Positions 53,227 to 61,678 of a stretch of 64,000 bases of DNA are shown in pieces. This DNA is from Bacilli bacterium (GTDB taxonomy: Bacteria; Bacillota_I; Bacilli_A; RF39; UBA660). Position numbers and translations under genes: made by a program. The DNA lies in NCBI GenBank assembly GCA_017406955.1, contig JAFQXM010000001.1:62001-126000 (forward strand), in the 5' to 3' direction. Positions within the stretch are counted from its first letter, which is position 1, and every line of letters starts with the position of its first letter. The notes below the pieces were generated by a model, which ran no database searches, was not told the DNA's origin, and saw only the letters and a program-made list of their open reading frames with translations.

Positions 53227-54048
53227 TTAATCTTCTAGTTTCATTTCTAATTCAATTGTTCTTTTTATAATTTCGTATTGAATTTCATTCATTTTTTCTA
53301 ATGTTTCTTGATTTACTTCATCTTGTTCTTTTAGAAATTTATCTTTTATATTTTTAGTATCTTCATCGTATCTATTAGCTATTTCTAAAGCTTCTTCTAA
53401 AGTAAATTTACTTAGTTTAGCTTTCATTAAAAATTCTTTGTCTGTATAAGTTGTTAAGCATTCTTTATATGTTTTTCCAGAAGTATATGCTTTTATAAAA
53501 TCATTCATTCTTATTATATGATGCAATTGTTTTCCATCGTAACCATACTTTTCTATTTTATCTATTAAAGTAGGGTATGGATGACATAAAGCTTTCTTCT
53601 TTTCCATTGACATGCCTGACATACATCTTAACGCTTGGTTTTCATTTAGATGAGCTATATCTTCTTTCATATCTATAAGTTCTAATATTAAATCTTTATA
53701 CTTATCATTTATAATTCTAAATTTTGTAAACAATATTTCTATAAAGTTTATATTCTGTTTCTTAAAATTATCTAGCATTAAGCGGATGTCTTTGACGTCT
53801 ATATGTTCATTATTCGGTAAAACAATTGTAGTAGATATTGATTTTCTATTTAAAGCTATATCTTTTAGTGAAGGTACTACTATTGCCTTTGTATCAACAT
53901 CTGACATATATTCTTCTGTATACGTATCTAATTCATAGTTTTGACTACCCTGCAATCCTATATAAACTACATTATAACTAGGATAGTTTTCTTTAAGATA
54001 ATTTAAGTGCTCTCTAACTCTATTAAGTATTTTTTCATATCTAACCAT
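53227..54048 (-). CDS. Predicted nucleotidyltransferase
   Basis: 273 residues from the ATG at 54048 (AGAGGTG upstream). The N-terminal domain has GLQGSQNYELDTYTEEYMSD and VDTKAIVVPSL, matching the GS-x(9-12)-D-x-D nucleotidyltransferase signature; the rest is helical (NENQALRCMSGMSMEKKKAL, HPYPTLIDKIEKYG, YDGKQLHHIIRM). Phage proteins of this type are common and unassigned; some modify nucleic acids or proteins. It has no head tag, unlike the one at 31892. Confidence 0.65.
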   Translation of the reverse strand: MVRYEKILNRVREHLNYLKENYPSYNVVYIGLQGSQNYELDTYTEEYMSDVDTKAIVVPSLKDIALNRKSISTTIVLPNNEHIDVKDIRLMLDNFKKQNINFIEILFTKFRIINDKYKDLILELIDMKEDIAHLNENQALRCMSGMSMEKKKALCHPYPTLIDKIEKYGYDGKQLHHIIRMNDFIKAYTSGKTYKECLTTYTDKEFLMKAKLSKFTLEEALEIANRYDEDTKNIKDKFLKEQDEVNQETLEKMNEIQYEIIKRTIELEMKLED

Positions 54049-54094
54049 TATATCACCTCTTTTATAATCTAGATTATTATAATTCAAATTATAA

Positions 54095-54319
54095 CTATCT
54101 TCTTATGTATAATATAGAACCAGAATTAAACATCATTACGTTATCTAATTTATTATGTAAAATGTTTTTAAATTGTTCCATCTCTTCATAGTATCTAAAT
54201 CTAATACCTGTTTTTCCTCTAGTTCTTATATAATATTTTATTTGCTCTAAATTTAATTCTACTTCTTTTTCTACGTCTATATGTCTCTGAAATTCTATAT
54301 CATAAAATAATAAACCCAT
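54095..54319 (-). CDS. Small protein, unknown
   Basis: 74 residues, mixed alpha/beta, start MGLLFYDIEFQRHID. No domain recognised. It follows the zinc-ribbon gene by four bases. Confidence 0.5.
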   Translation of the reverse strand: MGLLFYDIEFQRHIDVEKEVELNLEQIKYYIRTRGKTGIRFRYYEEMEQFKNILHNKLDNVMMFNSGSILYIRR

Positions 54320-54322
54320 TTG

Positions 54323-54502
54323 TTATATACTCCTTTTATTAGTTTTTGTATAATATTTTATATAATCTGACCATGCTTCAGCTAAACCACAAGCTGAACA
54401 TATTTCTGTTTTATTGTCTACTCTACTTAAAGCTGGATGTTCACTATATTTTTTCTTACATATTGGACAAACTCTAACTTCTTTACTCATATTATAATTC
54501 AT
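54323..54502 (-). CDS. Small zinc-ribbon protein
   Basis: 59 residues with CPIC and CSAC 21 residues apart, and the phrase EHPALSRVDNKTEICSACG common in Firmicutes phage ribbons. ATG at 54502 with AAAGGAG seven bases upstream. Function unknown. Confidence 0.65.
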   Translation of the reverse strand: MNYNMSKEVRVCPICKKKYSEHPALSRVDNKTEICSACGLAEAWSDYIKYYTKTNKRSI

Positions 54503-54519
54503 AATAAGCTCCTTTCAAC

Positions 54520-54894
54520 TTAGAACCAAAATCTACCCTTGCTTCTATGATAATCTCTAAGTGCTGCATTCATCATTCTTTCATTTTCTAATTCTCTGTC
54601 TTGTCTCCATGCTTCTGATGTATTATTCATACCGTCAATTAAATCATCTTCAGTTCCAGTTAAAAATGCTTTGATAGTTCCTACAACTGCTACAAACATT
54701 AAGAATGCAGAAATTGCTAAAGTTATGTACAATGCCCATGTCCAAACATAATCTCCTAAGTTAAAGAATAATCCTAATAATGTAGCTACTCCAAAAGCGA
54801 TTGCTCCTATGCTAAGACAAACTACTCCCATTTGCAATATTGCATAAAATAATACTCCTATAAATTTAAATAATCTTCCTATAATTCTAAACAT
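54520..54894 (-). CDS. Two-helix membrane protein
   Basis: 124 residues with two strong transmembrane helices (about 10-45 and 48-85) and a charged tail with EAWRQDRELENERMM. Unknown; a holin-like or pore role is possible by shape only. Located in the early/lysis region. Confidence 0.6.
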   Translation of the reverse strand: MFRIIGRLFKFIGVLFYAILQMGVVCLSIGAIAFGVATLLGLFFNLGDYVWTWALYITLAISAFLMFVAVVGTIKAFLTGTEDDLIDGMNNTSEAWRQDRELENERMMNAALRDYHRSKGRFWF

Positions 54895-54923
54895 TTTAAT
54901 CTACCTCCATTATATAATATGTT

Positions 54924-55136
54924 TTAGTAAGTCTCATAACCTACTATTTTATCATTTTCAAATTTTATAAATACTGTTAACTCAGTGTCTAATACTTCTC
55001 CAGTATAGTAATAAATTTCAATTCTTTCTGATTTTGAATGACTGTCTGAAATTCTTTTATCAAAAACTTCTAGCAATTTTCCTTTTTCTATTATGCTATT
55101 AAGCCATTCTAAATCGTTTTCTTCTAAATTTTCCAT
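54924..55136 (-). CDS. Small acidic protein, unknown
   Basis: 70 residues, acidic (MENLEENDLEWLNSI), with a beta end (TVFIKFENDKIVGYETY). No domain recognised. Confidence 0.5.
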   Translation of the reverse strand: MENLEENDLEWLNSIIEKGKLLEVFDKRISDSHSKSERIEIYYYTGEVLDTELTVFIKFENDKIVGYETY

Positions 55137-55168
55137 AAAAATTTTACCTCCATTATAATATTATTTTA

Positions 55169-55345
55169 CTAAAATTTTTCAAGTTTTATACATTTTTCTA
55201 AAACTTCGATTTTTCCAGTTACTCTATCGAAAGACTTTTTAGCTGCTTCATTACCAGTTTTTGCATATTCATTATACAACATTTTCTGATAACTTTTTAA
55301 ATCCTTCAATTTTTCTTTCCAATTTTTCAATAACTCTTCCATCAT
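55169..55345 (-). CDS. Small helical protein
   Basis: 58 residues, Lys/Glu-rich helix (KEKLKDLKSYQKMLYNEY). ATG at 55345 with AAAGGAGG upstream. It is the first gene after the promoter at 55374-55402. Confidence 0.6.
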   Translation of the reverse strand: MMEELLKNWKEKLKDLKSYQKMLYNEYAKTGNEAAKKSFDRVTGKIEVLEKCIKLEKF

Positions 55346-55373
55346 TTATACCTCCTTTGTTATTGTTAAGTCA

Positions 55374-55402
55374 ATTATAATACATTATTTTAAGTTTGTA
55401 AA
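55374..55402 (-). promoter_or_regulatory. Sigma-A-type promoter TTTACA-17-TATAAT
   Basis: TTTACA (55397-55402), 17 bases, TATAAT (55374-55379); same spacer family as the copies at 37228 and 52198. Confidence 0.75.
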
Positions 55403-55467
55403 TAGTTTTTTCAAAATTTCTTTAAGTTTTTTCATATTTTTATATAAAATGTGTTAGAATGCATCAA

Positions 55468-55495
55468 AAGGTATTATCTGTTAAAATAATACCTT
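55468..55495 (-). terminator. Terminator after zinc-finger gene
   Basis: 10-bp stem AAGGTATTAT / ATAATACCTT followed by TTTTG on the minus strand. Confidence 0.65.
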
Positions 55496-55531
55496 CATTA
55501 TATAATTTATTTAATTAGTTTTTAAAATGTC

Positions 55532-55547
55532 TCAGATTTTAATCTGA
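55532..55547. repeat. TCAGA/TCTGA palindrome overlapping a stop codon
   Basis: TCAGATTTTAATCTGA, with the stop of the 166-residue gene inside it. Confidence 0.6.
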
Positions 55548-56039
55548 TGATTCATTTTTATGACTCTGTATTGAATTTGATATCTTATTAGCTCTTAAGT
55601 TGTTAAAATGTTCTTTTAAACGTTTTTGAATAGGTTTTATCTCATCTTCATATTTTATAACTGCTTCTTTGTATTTAGTATAAGATAAGTTATTCTCTTT
55701 TAGATATTCTACTAAAGTTTTATCAGTATATAGAGCTTTTTCTAAAACTCTTTTTAAATCTTCTGTTAAGACTAAATCTTTAGAATGTGAAAATCTCTTG
55801 TTTACTTCTATGTGTTCTAATATGTTTATTTTAGGTAAACTTTCTAAAGTCTCTTTATCTAAACCTAGTCTGCAAGTATCACATATAAAAGTAACTAAAT
55901 AGGGATCTTCTTCATTATGAACTATAGTAGTAGGTTCTTTCCCACAGTTTACACATGCTTTACTTCCTAAATAATGTCTATTTATAAAGTTTCTAATATA
56001 TACTCTTTGTTGCGCTAAATTTTCGAATTCTGTTTTCAT
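55539..56039 (-). CDS. Zinc-finger protein with helical C-terminus
   Basis: 166 residues. Zinc pairs CVNCGKEP and CDTC 23 residues apart (about 29-54), then helical sequence with DLKRVLEKALYTDKTLVEYL. Possibly nucleic-acid binding. Preceded by AAGGAG. Function unknown. Confidence 0.6.
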   Translation of the reverse strand: MKTEFENLAQQRVYIRNFINRHYLGSKACVNCGKEPTTIVHNEEDPYLVTFICDTCRLGLDKETLESLPKINILEHIEVNKRFSHSKDLVLTEDLKRVLEKALYTDKTLVEYLKENNLSYTKYKEAVIKYEDEIKPIQKRLKEHFNNLRANKISNSIQSHKNESSD

Positions 56040-56061
56040 TTGAATTTGCTCCTTTCTTATT

Positions 56062-56241
56062 TTATAAATCAGGAAATACTATGTGGTCGTAATTAGCATT
56101 AGGGTTTTCTTCATCCCATATTTTGTATATACATTTTCTGCAATATTGTTTACCATTACGCCAAAACATACATCCCCAATATTCAGGTTCATCACAATTT
56201 TTACAAAATACTATCTTTAAACTTCTATTTACTTCTTGCAC
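56062..56241 (-). CDS. Small cysteine-rich protein
   Basis: 59 residues with CKNCDEPEYWGC and CRKC, a zinc-binding layout. GTG start at 56241 with GAGGT upstream. Function unknown. Confidence 0.6.
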   Translation of the reverse strand: MQEVNRSLKIVFCKNCDEPEYWGCMFWRNGKQYCRKCIYKIWDEENPNANYDHIVFPDL

Positions 56242-56246
56242 TGTAT

Positions 56247-56420
56247 TTACCTCACTTCAAACTTTACTCCAGCTACGTTACCTTCTGTATCGTATAGCTT
56301 CACAACATTTACACCTTTTTCTGCTGCTTTTTCAGTAAACTCTACTAAATCTTCTTTTTCATTATCAAGTATTTGTGAATTTATTATTAACTCTTTTTTA
56401 TCTTTTATAAATCCTTGCAT
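56247..56420 (-). CDS. Small protein, unknown
   Basis: 57 residues from the ATG at 56420, which has AAAGGAGG upstream; a longer start at 56465 overlaps the promoter. Sequence QGFIKDKKELIINSQILD, charged. First gene behind the promoter at 56445-56473. Confidence 0.5.
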   Translation of the reverse strand: MQGFIKDKKELIINSQILDNEKEDLVEFTEKAAEKGVNVVKLYDTEGNVAGVKFEVR

Positions 56421-56444
56421 GTAACTACCTCCTTTATATAATAT

Positions 56445-56473
56445 ATTATATAACATTATTTTCAATTTGTAAA
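56445..56473 (-). promoter_or_regulatory. Sigma-A-type promoter TTTACA-17-TATAAT
   Basis: TTTACA (56468-56473), 17 bases AATTGAAAATAATGTTA, TATAAT (56445-56450). Same spacer as the promoter at 28454-28482. Confidence 0.75.
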
Positions 56474-56497
56474 CATTTTCTGTTAAATTTTCAAAAT

Positions 56498-56534
56498 AAA
56501 AGAGCTACCTACTTATATTAGTAAATAGCTCTTT
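56498..56534 (-). terminator. Terminator after endolysin gene
   Basis: Stem AAAGAGCTA / TAGCTCTTT followed by TTTTATTTT on the minus strand, 15 bases past the endolysin stop. Confidence 0.75.
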
Positions 56535-56549
56535 ATGAACAAAGCTATA

Positions 56550-57704
56550 TTATTTATATGCATTTATATTTACGTATCCAACTCTTCCAGTCGCTAATAC
56601 GTATATTTTATCTACTGAACTGCTAACATTTTCTAATATTTTAACTGAAGTGTTTGGTAAGTAATTGTATCTAGTTCCAGTTAAATTACTATTACTAAAT
56701 ATTACAGTATTATCTTTAAATCTTTTTACTTGACCTTCAGTATGTCTACCAGAAGATGGTTGAGAATCTGCTAAGTATTCAGAACTTACCCATCCATTTA
56801 CTGGACTAGTGATTTGACTCCATCCATTTTGTTCTGCTACTACTGTTACTTCTGTACCTTTAGCTAAACTGTTAATTACTGAACCACCTGGAGCATTTCT
56901 AACGTTTAGATTTAAAGATTGAGTATTTACATACATAGTTCTAGAAGTTACAGGTTTAGAACTTGATAAATAATCAGAACTTACCCATTTATTATCACCT
57001 ATTCTAGACCATCCAGAATATTCTTCATAAACTAAAACTTGAGTTCCTTTTGGAAGACTTCCTATTACATCTCCACCTGGAGCATTTCTAACGTTTAGAT
57101 TTAAAGATTGAGTATTTACATATTTTATTTGAGGGTCTATTATTGGTTCTGGTATAGGTGCACTATCTACTTTAAAAGCGTAGAATCTTTGAGCATTAGA
57201 GTTAGCCTTAAATACGTCTATATTTACCCATGCAGAATTTCCTATTAGATTTACTTTACCAGCTCTTCCATATCTATCGAATTTTCCTGCATATAAATAT
57301 GGGTCATAAATCTCTATATCACTATTATTTGCTCCTACTGCTAATATAAAGTGTCCTCCAGTAGTCCATAACCCAGCTCCACAACAAATTACTACAAAAT
57401 AGCCTTCTTTACATGCTTGATGAGCTTCATAAGATGAATGTAAAACTTTCATCTCTATTCCCCATCTTTGAGCTACATAGCTAAATAAACCGTCAGATGT
57501 TCCTCCTGATACTCTGTAACCATTTTCTTTAGATATATCACACATTGTATCTGGTCTTATAGTTTCTCTACAGCTAGAAACTACCATTGCAGCACAAGTA
57601 GGTCCACATCCAGCAGAAGCTACAGTAGCATTTTCATAGCCTGGTGCAGGGTATGGGTGACTTCCCCATCTAGGGTCTGCTTGATTATAATAAACTTTTC
57701 CCAT
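56550..57704 (-). CDS. Endolysin with C39-like peptidase and SH3 domains
   Basis: 384 residues. N-terminal cysteine peptidase of the C39/NlpC-like type: GCGPTCAAMVVSSC with Cys 33, GGHFILAVG with the catalytic His and YDPY with Asp. It is followed by two bacterial SH3 domains with the repeated phrase TQSLNLNVRNAPGG (about 195-315) and a further short C-terminal unit. It cuts peptidoglycan at the end of infection. It sits next to the holin and the small gene at 57707. Strong GGAGG before the ATG. Confidence 0.88.
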   Translation of the reverse strand: MGKVYYNQADPRWGSHPYPAPGYENATVASAGCGPTCAAMVVSSCRETIRPDTMCDISKENGYRVSGGTSDGLFSYVAQRWGIEMKVLHSSYEAHQACKEGYFVVICCGAGLWTTGGHFILAVGANNSDIEIYDPYLYAGKFDRYGRAGKVNLIGNSAWVNIDVFKANSNAQRFYAFKVDSAPIPEPIIDPQIKYVNTQSLNLNVRNAPGGDVIGSLPKGTQVLVYEEYSGWSRIGDNKWVSSDYLSSSKPVTSRTMYVNTQSLNLNVRNAPGGSVINSLAKGTEVTVVAEQNGWSQITSPVNGWVSSEYLADSQPSSGRHTEGQVKRFKDNTVIFSNSNLTGTRYNYLPNTSVKILENVSSSVDKIYVLATGRVGYVNINAYK

Positions 57705-57706
57705 TA

Positions 57707-57871
57707 TTATAAACCTCCTTCCTGTACTATCTCTATATTTTCATATTCTCTATTATCTGCTTCTTCATCTGTCATTACTGGAATTTCTAGACTGTCTACT
57801 ATAGAATCTACAAAAACTCCGTTCTCTGTTTTTAATTCGTTATCTTTATTGTTTGTTTCTTCATTTCCCAT
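57707..57871 (-). CDS. Small acidic protein between holin and endolysin
   Basis: 54 residues, strongly acidic (NNKDNELKTENGVFVDSIVD). ATG at 57871 with AAGGAGGTAGT upstream. It is in the lysis cassette but carries no membrane segment or signal; it may regulate lysis or be unrelated. Confidence 0.55.
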   Translation of the reverse strand: MGNEETNNKDNELKTENGVFVDSIVDSLEIPVMTDEEADNREYENIEIVQEGGL

Positions 57872-57886
57872 AAACTTACTACCTCC

Positions 57887-58198
57887 TTATCCGACATTTT
57901 TAGTGTCTGATGATTTACCGTTCAACATTGATATAATTTTAGTTATAAAGTCGTATACATAGTTTGAACCTTTGCTTATTACTAAACCAGTTAGTACTTG
58001 TCCTACAAATGGAACTGCAAAGTTAATTCCTACTAATGTAAATGCGTCTAGTCCTGATAAAATAGCTAAAAATATACCTATAATAGCTGTTATAATTGAG
58101 TTGATATCTAATTTATTATCTTTATAAAAAGATTTAATAATATCATAAATAGATACAACTACAAAAGACATTATGAATAATTTACTGAATTGTTCCAT
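57887..58198 (-). CDS. Holin
   Basis: 103 residues with three hydrophobic stretches (LFIMSFVVVSIYDII, INSIITAIIGIFLAILSG, TLVGINFAVPFVGQVLTGLV) and a polar C-terminus. Size, topology and position next to the endolysin gene are those of a class II-like phage holin. Confidence 0.75.
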   Translation of the reverse strand: MEQFSKLFIMSFVVVSIYDIIKSFYKDNKLDINSIITAIIGIFLAILSGLDAFTLVGINFAVPFVGQVLTGLVISKGSNYVYDFITKIISMLNGKSSDTKNVG

Positions 58199-58278
58199 AA
58201 CTATCTACCTCCTTATATTATAATATATTAAATAAAATTATAATTAGCTTTAATCAGAATGAAAACAGAGACACAAAA

Positions 58279-58319
58279 ATAGCCAAGATATAAAATTATA
58301 TATTAAATACCTTGACTAT
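58279..58319 (-). terminator. Terminator after the 637-residue internal protein gene
   Basis: Stem ATAGCCAAG / CTTGACTAT with a long A/T loop, followed on the minus strand by GGCTATTTTTGTG. It separates the internal-protein block from the lysis genes. Confidence 0.7.
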
Positions 58320-58333
58320 TATCAGAGTTAAAT

Positions 58334-60247
58334 CTATTTTATGGCTACGTAACGACAGTAATCGTACCCTACCGGGTCTATTAACAATGTGTAAGCTGAA
58401 CCATTAGAAGTTACTTTTACTACATTAAATGCATAGTTCTTTCTATCTACTGGTTCTACTCCTTGTAAGAAGCTTTGAGCTTTAGATAAATCTGAAGTTA
58501 GACTATTCATATCTTCTGGACTTAAAGTTACTTCTTTTACTACTATATATTCAGATTCTTGAGAGTTTGACATACTAGATGTTTTATCTGCTAATTGTTC
58601 TACACTTATAGGTTCTCTCTGTCTTATTTTATAAAAGCTAGCACTTCCAGTCTCTTGTTGAGCATCCTCATTTAAAGAACTTTCATCTTCTATATCTACA
58701 GCTTCTTCGTCTGTTTCTGCAGTTTCTACATCATCTGATTTTTCTATAGGTTCTCCTTGAGGTTGTTCATCTGGAGTAGGCTCTGGATTTTCTGCTGGTT
58801 CTTCTTGTGATTGAACTACTCCATAGTTCTTTTCTATATAATCTTTTATTATAGTATCTGTATCATAAGGAGTTTCTACTGAAGGAACTTTATCTAAAGA
58901 TATTTTCTTATCTACTACATTTTTAGATGGAATAGAGTACATTGCTTCTCCAGTAGATGGATTAAATGTCCCTTCTATTTCTCCTATTTTAAAACTTTCA
59001 TACCCTTCTTTTAGTGAAGAACTTTTTAGAACTTTTTTATTTTGTTTCTTTAATTCTTTTTCTTCTTTCTTCTCTTCTCTAACATAAGATTCTCCAAACA
59101 ATGCTTTTACTATCTCATCTACTGTATCAAATTCTTGTGTGTATTCATTGTCTTTATTTCCTTTTACGTTAGTATTTGCAGGGAATTCTACTGCTATACC
59201 ATAAGCTAAATCAGCTAATTCATCTTTACTATCTTCTAATACTCCAGCATCTTTTAATAATTTTTCTTGAGCTTTTATAACGTCTATTCTAACTTTTAAA
59301 TCTGGATGTTGTTTTAAATAACTTTCTATAGAATCTTTTAATTCTGCTTGTCTAGCTTCTATTTTAGCTTGAAAGTCTTTTACCATTTCATCATATAAAT
59401 ATTCTGATTCTAGCCATCTTGCAAATACCTTTGCAGGTTCTCTAGTTTTTTGACTAAATCTAGTAGTTCCGGCTAAAGTATTAACTTTAAAATTAACTAA
59501 AGATTTTGAATTAGGAACACTTTCTATTATAACAGTTTTAGAAACTGCTCTGTCTTTTATTTTATTTTCTTCAGCTTCTCTAAGAATTGAAGGAGTTACT
59601 ATATCTATAATAGCATATTGTAAGTTTTCTTTCATTGATATAGATTTAGCTTTCATGTAACCCCAAGTACTTCCATATTTATTATTTAAACTTTCGTTTA
59701 CTAATGATAGTAAACCTTCTATAGATGGAGCTTCTACATCTTCATCTGTTAAATCTTTAAGCTCTGTAACATCTTGTATTAAATAATCAGGGTCCTCTTT
59801 TCTTCCATCATTTATTGTAATATAAGCTTCTTCATTTAAATCTTGAATTTTATCATCTAACAAATCAGATGTTACTATTGAATATGCAGTTTCTACATCG
59901 TCTCCATCAGTTTCACATTGACTGATTAACGTATTAACATCTGCTTTTAAATCTTCATCTGCTATTTTGTTAGCTGCATTATATAATTCTGAGTAATCAG
60001 TAGCATTCTCCATTTCTCTGATAATTTCTTCAAAAGAAACATCTTCTTCATTTAGTGTTTCTTCTGCAGCAGTTCTAGTTAATACAGATTCATCTACTAT
60101 CTCTATTCTATCTTGAGGTTCTCTACCTGCGTTAATAACATCTACTTTAGAACCAGAACCGAATTCTTTATTAAACTCTTCTTGAGTCATTTTTCTAGGT
60201 TCTACTTCTACTGATTCTTTAATTATCAATTTTAGTAGTTTTTTCAT
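58334..60247 (-). CDS. Large tagged internal protein (MKKLLKLIIKES), unknown
   Basis: 637 residues. The N-terminus MKKLLKLIIKES is of the M-K/R-K/R-T/L tag type with an I-K-E site. The long body is acidic, mostly helical, with repeated Lys/Glu segments and a middle region QKTREPAKVFARWLESEYLY. No domain recognised. As an internal head protein it could be ejected with DNA. Other L-x-E sites (DLNEE, SLNED) inside it suggest further trimming. Its ATG has AAGGAGA upstream. Confidence 0.6.
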   Translation of the reverse strand: MKKLLKLIIKESVEVEPRKMTQEEFNKEFGSGSKVDVINAGREPQDRIEIVDESVLTRTAAEETLNEEDVSFEEIIREMENATDYSELYNAANKIADEDLKADVNTLISQCETDGDDVETAYSIVTSDLLDDKIQDLNEEAYITINDGRKEDPDYLIQDVTELKDLTDEDVEAPSIEGLLSLVNESLNNKYGSTWGYMKAKSISMKENLQYAIIDIVTPSILREAEENKIKDRAVSKTVIIESVPNSKSLVNFKVNTLAGTTRFSQKTREPAKVFARWLESEYLYDEMVKDFQAKIEARQAELKDSIESYLKQHPDLKVRIDVIKAQEKLLKDAGVLEDSKDELADLAYGIAVEFPANTNVKGNKDNEYTQEFDTVDEIVKALFGESYVREEKKEEKELKKQNKKVLKSSSLKEGYESFKIGEIEGTFNPSTGEAMYSIPSKNVVDKKISLDKVPSVETPYDTDTIIKDYIEKNYGVVQSQEEPAENPEPTPDEQPQGEPIEKSDDVETAETDEEAVDIEDESSLNEDAQQETGSASFYKIRQREPISVEQLADKTSSMSNSQESEYIVVKEVTLSPEDMNSLTSDLSKAQSFLQGVEPVDRKNYAFNVVKVTSNGSAYTLLIDPVGYDYCRYVAIK

Positions 60248-60263
60248 TGTTTATCTCCTTTCT

Positions 60264-61241
60264 CTATTTATTTAAATTATTTGAATAGTGTTCTATTTTA
60301 TTGTCTATGTCTGCTTGAATATCAGCATCTAATGGTATCTTTGAACCATCACTTGTATCTTTTTCAGAAGATAATTCTTCAGCTCTTTTAGGGTCTTTTT
60401 CTACTAAACATTTCATCAAATATTCCATAACCGCTTCATGGTCCGGATTTAATTCATCTCCGTATCTTGGACTTAATTTAGCTAAATCTTCATATTTATC
60501 TGGTATTCTAACAAAATCAAATCTATTTTCTTTAGATTCATCATTTACTTCGTCATTGTTAGTTTCTGTATCTTCTAATTCATCTACTTCTCTGTTATCT
60601 TCATCTTCTGGTAGTTCATCATTTATAGTTGAAGGTTCATCTATATCTTTAGTTGGATTATTATCTATTAACATCAATACATCATTATTATCTTCAGCTA
60701 CTTTACCTATAAAATAAAAGATTTTATTTGTATCTTCTTTGTCTGTTACTTGATAGAGATTTAAATCTAAATCTGGAAGAACTTCTCTTAAGTCTTCTAA
60801 CTCTGAATCTAATACGTTAGACTTTTCTTCTTCCTCTGCTGGAGTTTCATCTTGCATTTCATCTGCTATTTCTTCAGCTGTATCATTCTCTTCATCTTTT
60901 CCAGTGTCTACATCTTCTGTTAATTCACTTGCAGGGTATAAACCTCTTTTAGCACTATCTTCTTTAGCTTTCTTTTCATCAGCAGTCTCTTGTCCAAATA
61001 TATTTTCTTCATTTTTAGCTAATTCTTTTCTAACCATATCTTGTATTTCTTGATAGCTATATGCTTCTAATTCATTAAACATATCTAATTCATCGAATGA
61101 AAGCTTATCTATAAAATCATTATCAGATAAAGCTTCCATATTATCTATATTTAAAAATCCCTTTTTAGCCATACTATTACAGAAATTTTTCCATCTATCC
61201 TTTTTATTATCTGATTCTACTAACTTTAGAGTCTTTTTCAT
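60264..61241 (-). CDS. Tagged internal protein (MKKTLKLVES), unknown
   Basis: 325 residues. The first ten residues MKKTLKLVES carry the same tag and an L-V-E site. Acidic, low-complexity centre with many Glu and Asp (DTAEEIADEMQDETPAEEEE), so largely flexible. No domain. Probably core-like or internal head protein. Confidence 0.6.
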   Translation of the reverse strand: MKKTLKLVESDNKKDRWKNFCNSMAKKGFLNIDNMEALSDNDFIDKLSFDELDMFNELEAYSYQEIQDMVRKELAKNEENIFGQETADEKKAKEDSAKRGLYPASELTEDVDTGKDEENDTAEEIADEMQDETPAEEEEKSNVLDSELEDLREVLPDLDLNLYQVTDKEDTNKIFYFIGKVAEDNNDVLMLIDNNPTKDIDEPSTINDELPEDEDNREVDELEDTETNNDEVNDESKENRFDFVRIPDKYEDLAKLSPRYGDELNPDHEAVMEYLMKCLVEKDPKRAEELSSEKDTSDGSKIPLDADIQADIDNKIEHYSNNLNK

Positions 61242-61263
61242 CTTTACTCCTTTCTGCCAGATT

Positions 61264-61653
61264 TTAAATATCTCTAGATAATCTTTGATAATAGTAAATT
61301 TTATTTTGTATTCCCATTCTTAATTGTTCTAATGGTTTAGTTCTATTCTCTAATATATCTAATGATTTTCTTAACATATTCTTTTGATTTATCTCTATCT
61401 CTAAATTATTACCTAAAACTGATATAGCCTCCTTTATTTGTGATTGTAAATATTCAGAGGCTAATATCGTTCTAGTTAAATCATCTTCTATATTAAGATA
61501 TTTTGTCCATTCTCTATCTACTATCTCTTTGTTGTGTTTTTGATTCCAATCTAGATTAACTTTTAAATCTGGTAAATTATTTATAAAGTTATCTATTTGT
61601 GTAATCTGTTCTTTTATCGCTTGTTTTACACTTGTAATTTCCATAACATTCAT
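61264..61653 (-). CDS. Small coiled-coil protein in the internal-protein block
   Basis: 129 residues, helical (KQAIKEQITQIDNFINNL, DLTRTILASEYLQSQIKEAI). No head tag. Possibly a structural or assembly protein made with its tagged neighbours. Confidence 0.5.
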   Translation of the reverse strand: MNVMEITSVKQAIKEQITQIDNFINNLPDLKVNLDWNQKHNKEIVDREWTKYLNIEDDLTRTILASEYLQSQIKEAISVLGNNLEIEINQKNMLRKSLDILENRTKPLEQLRMGIQNKIYYYQRLSRDI

Positions 61654-61678
61654 CCTCCTATATAGGATTATATGTTAC

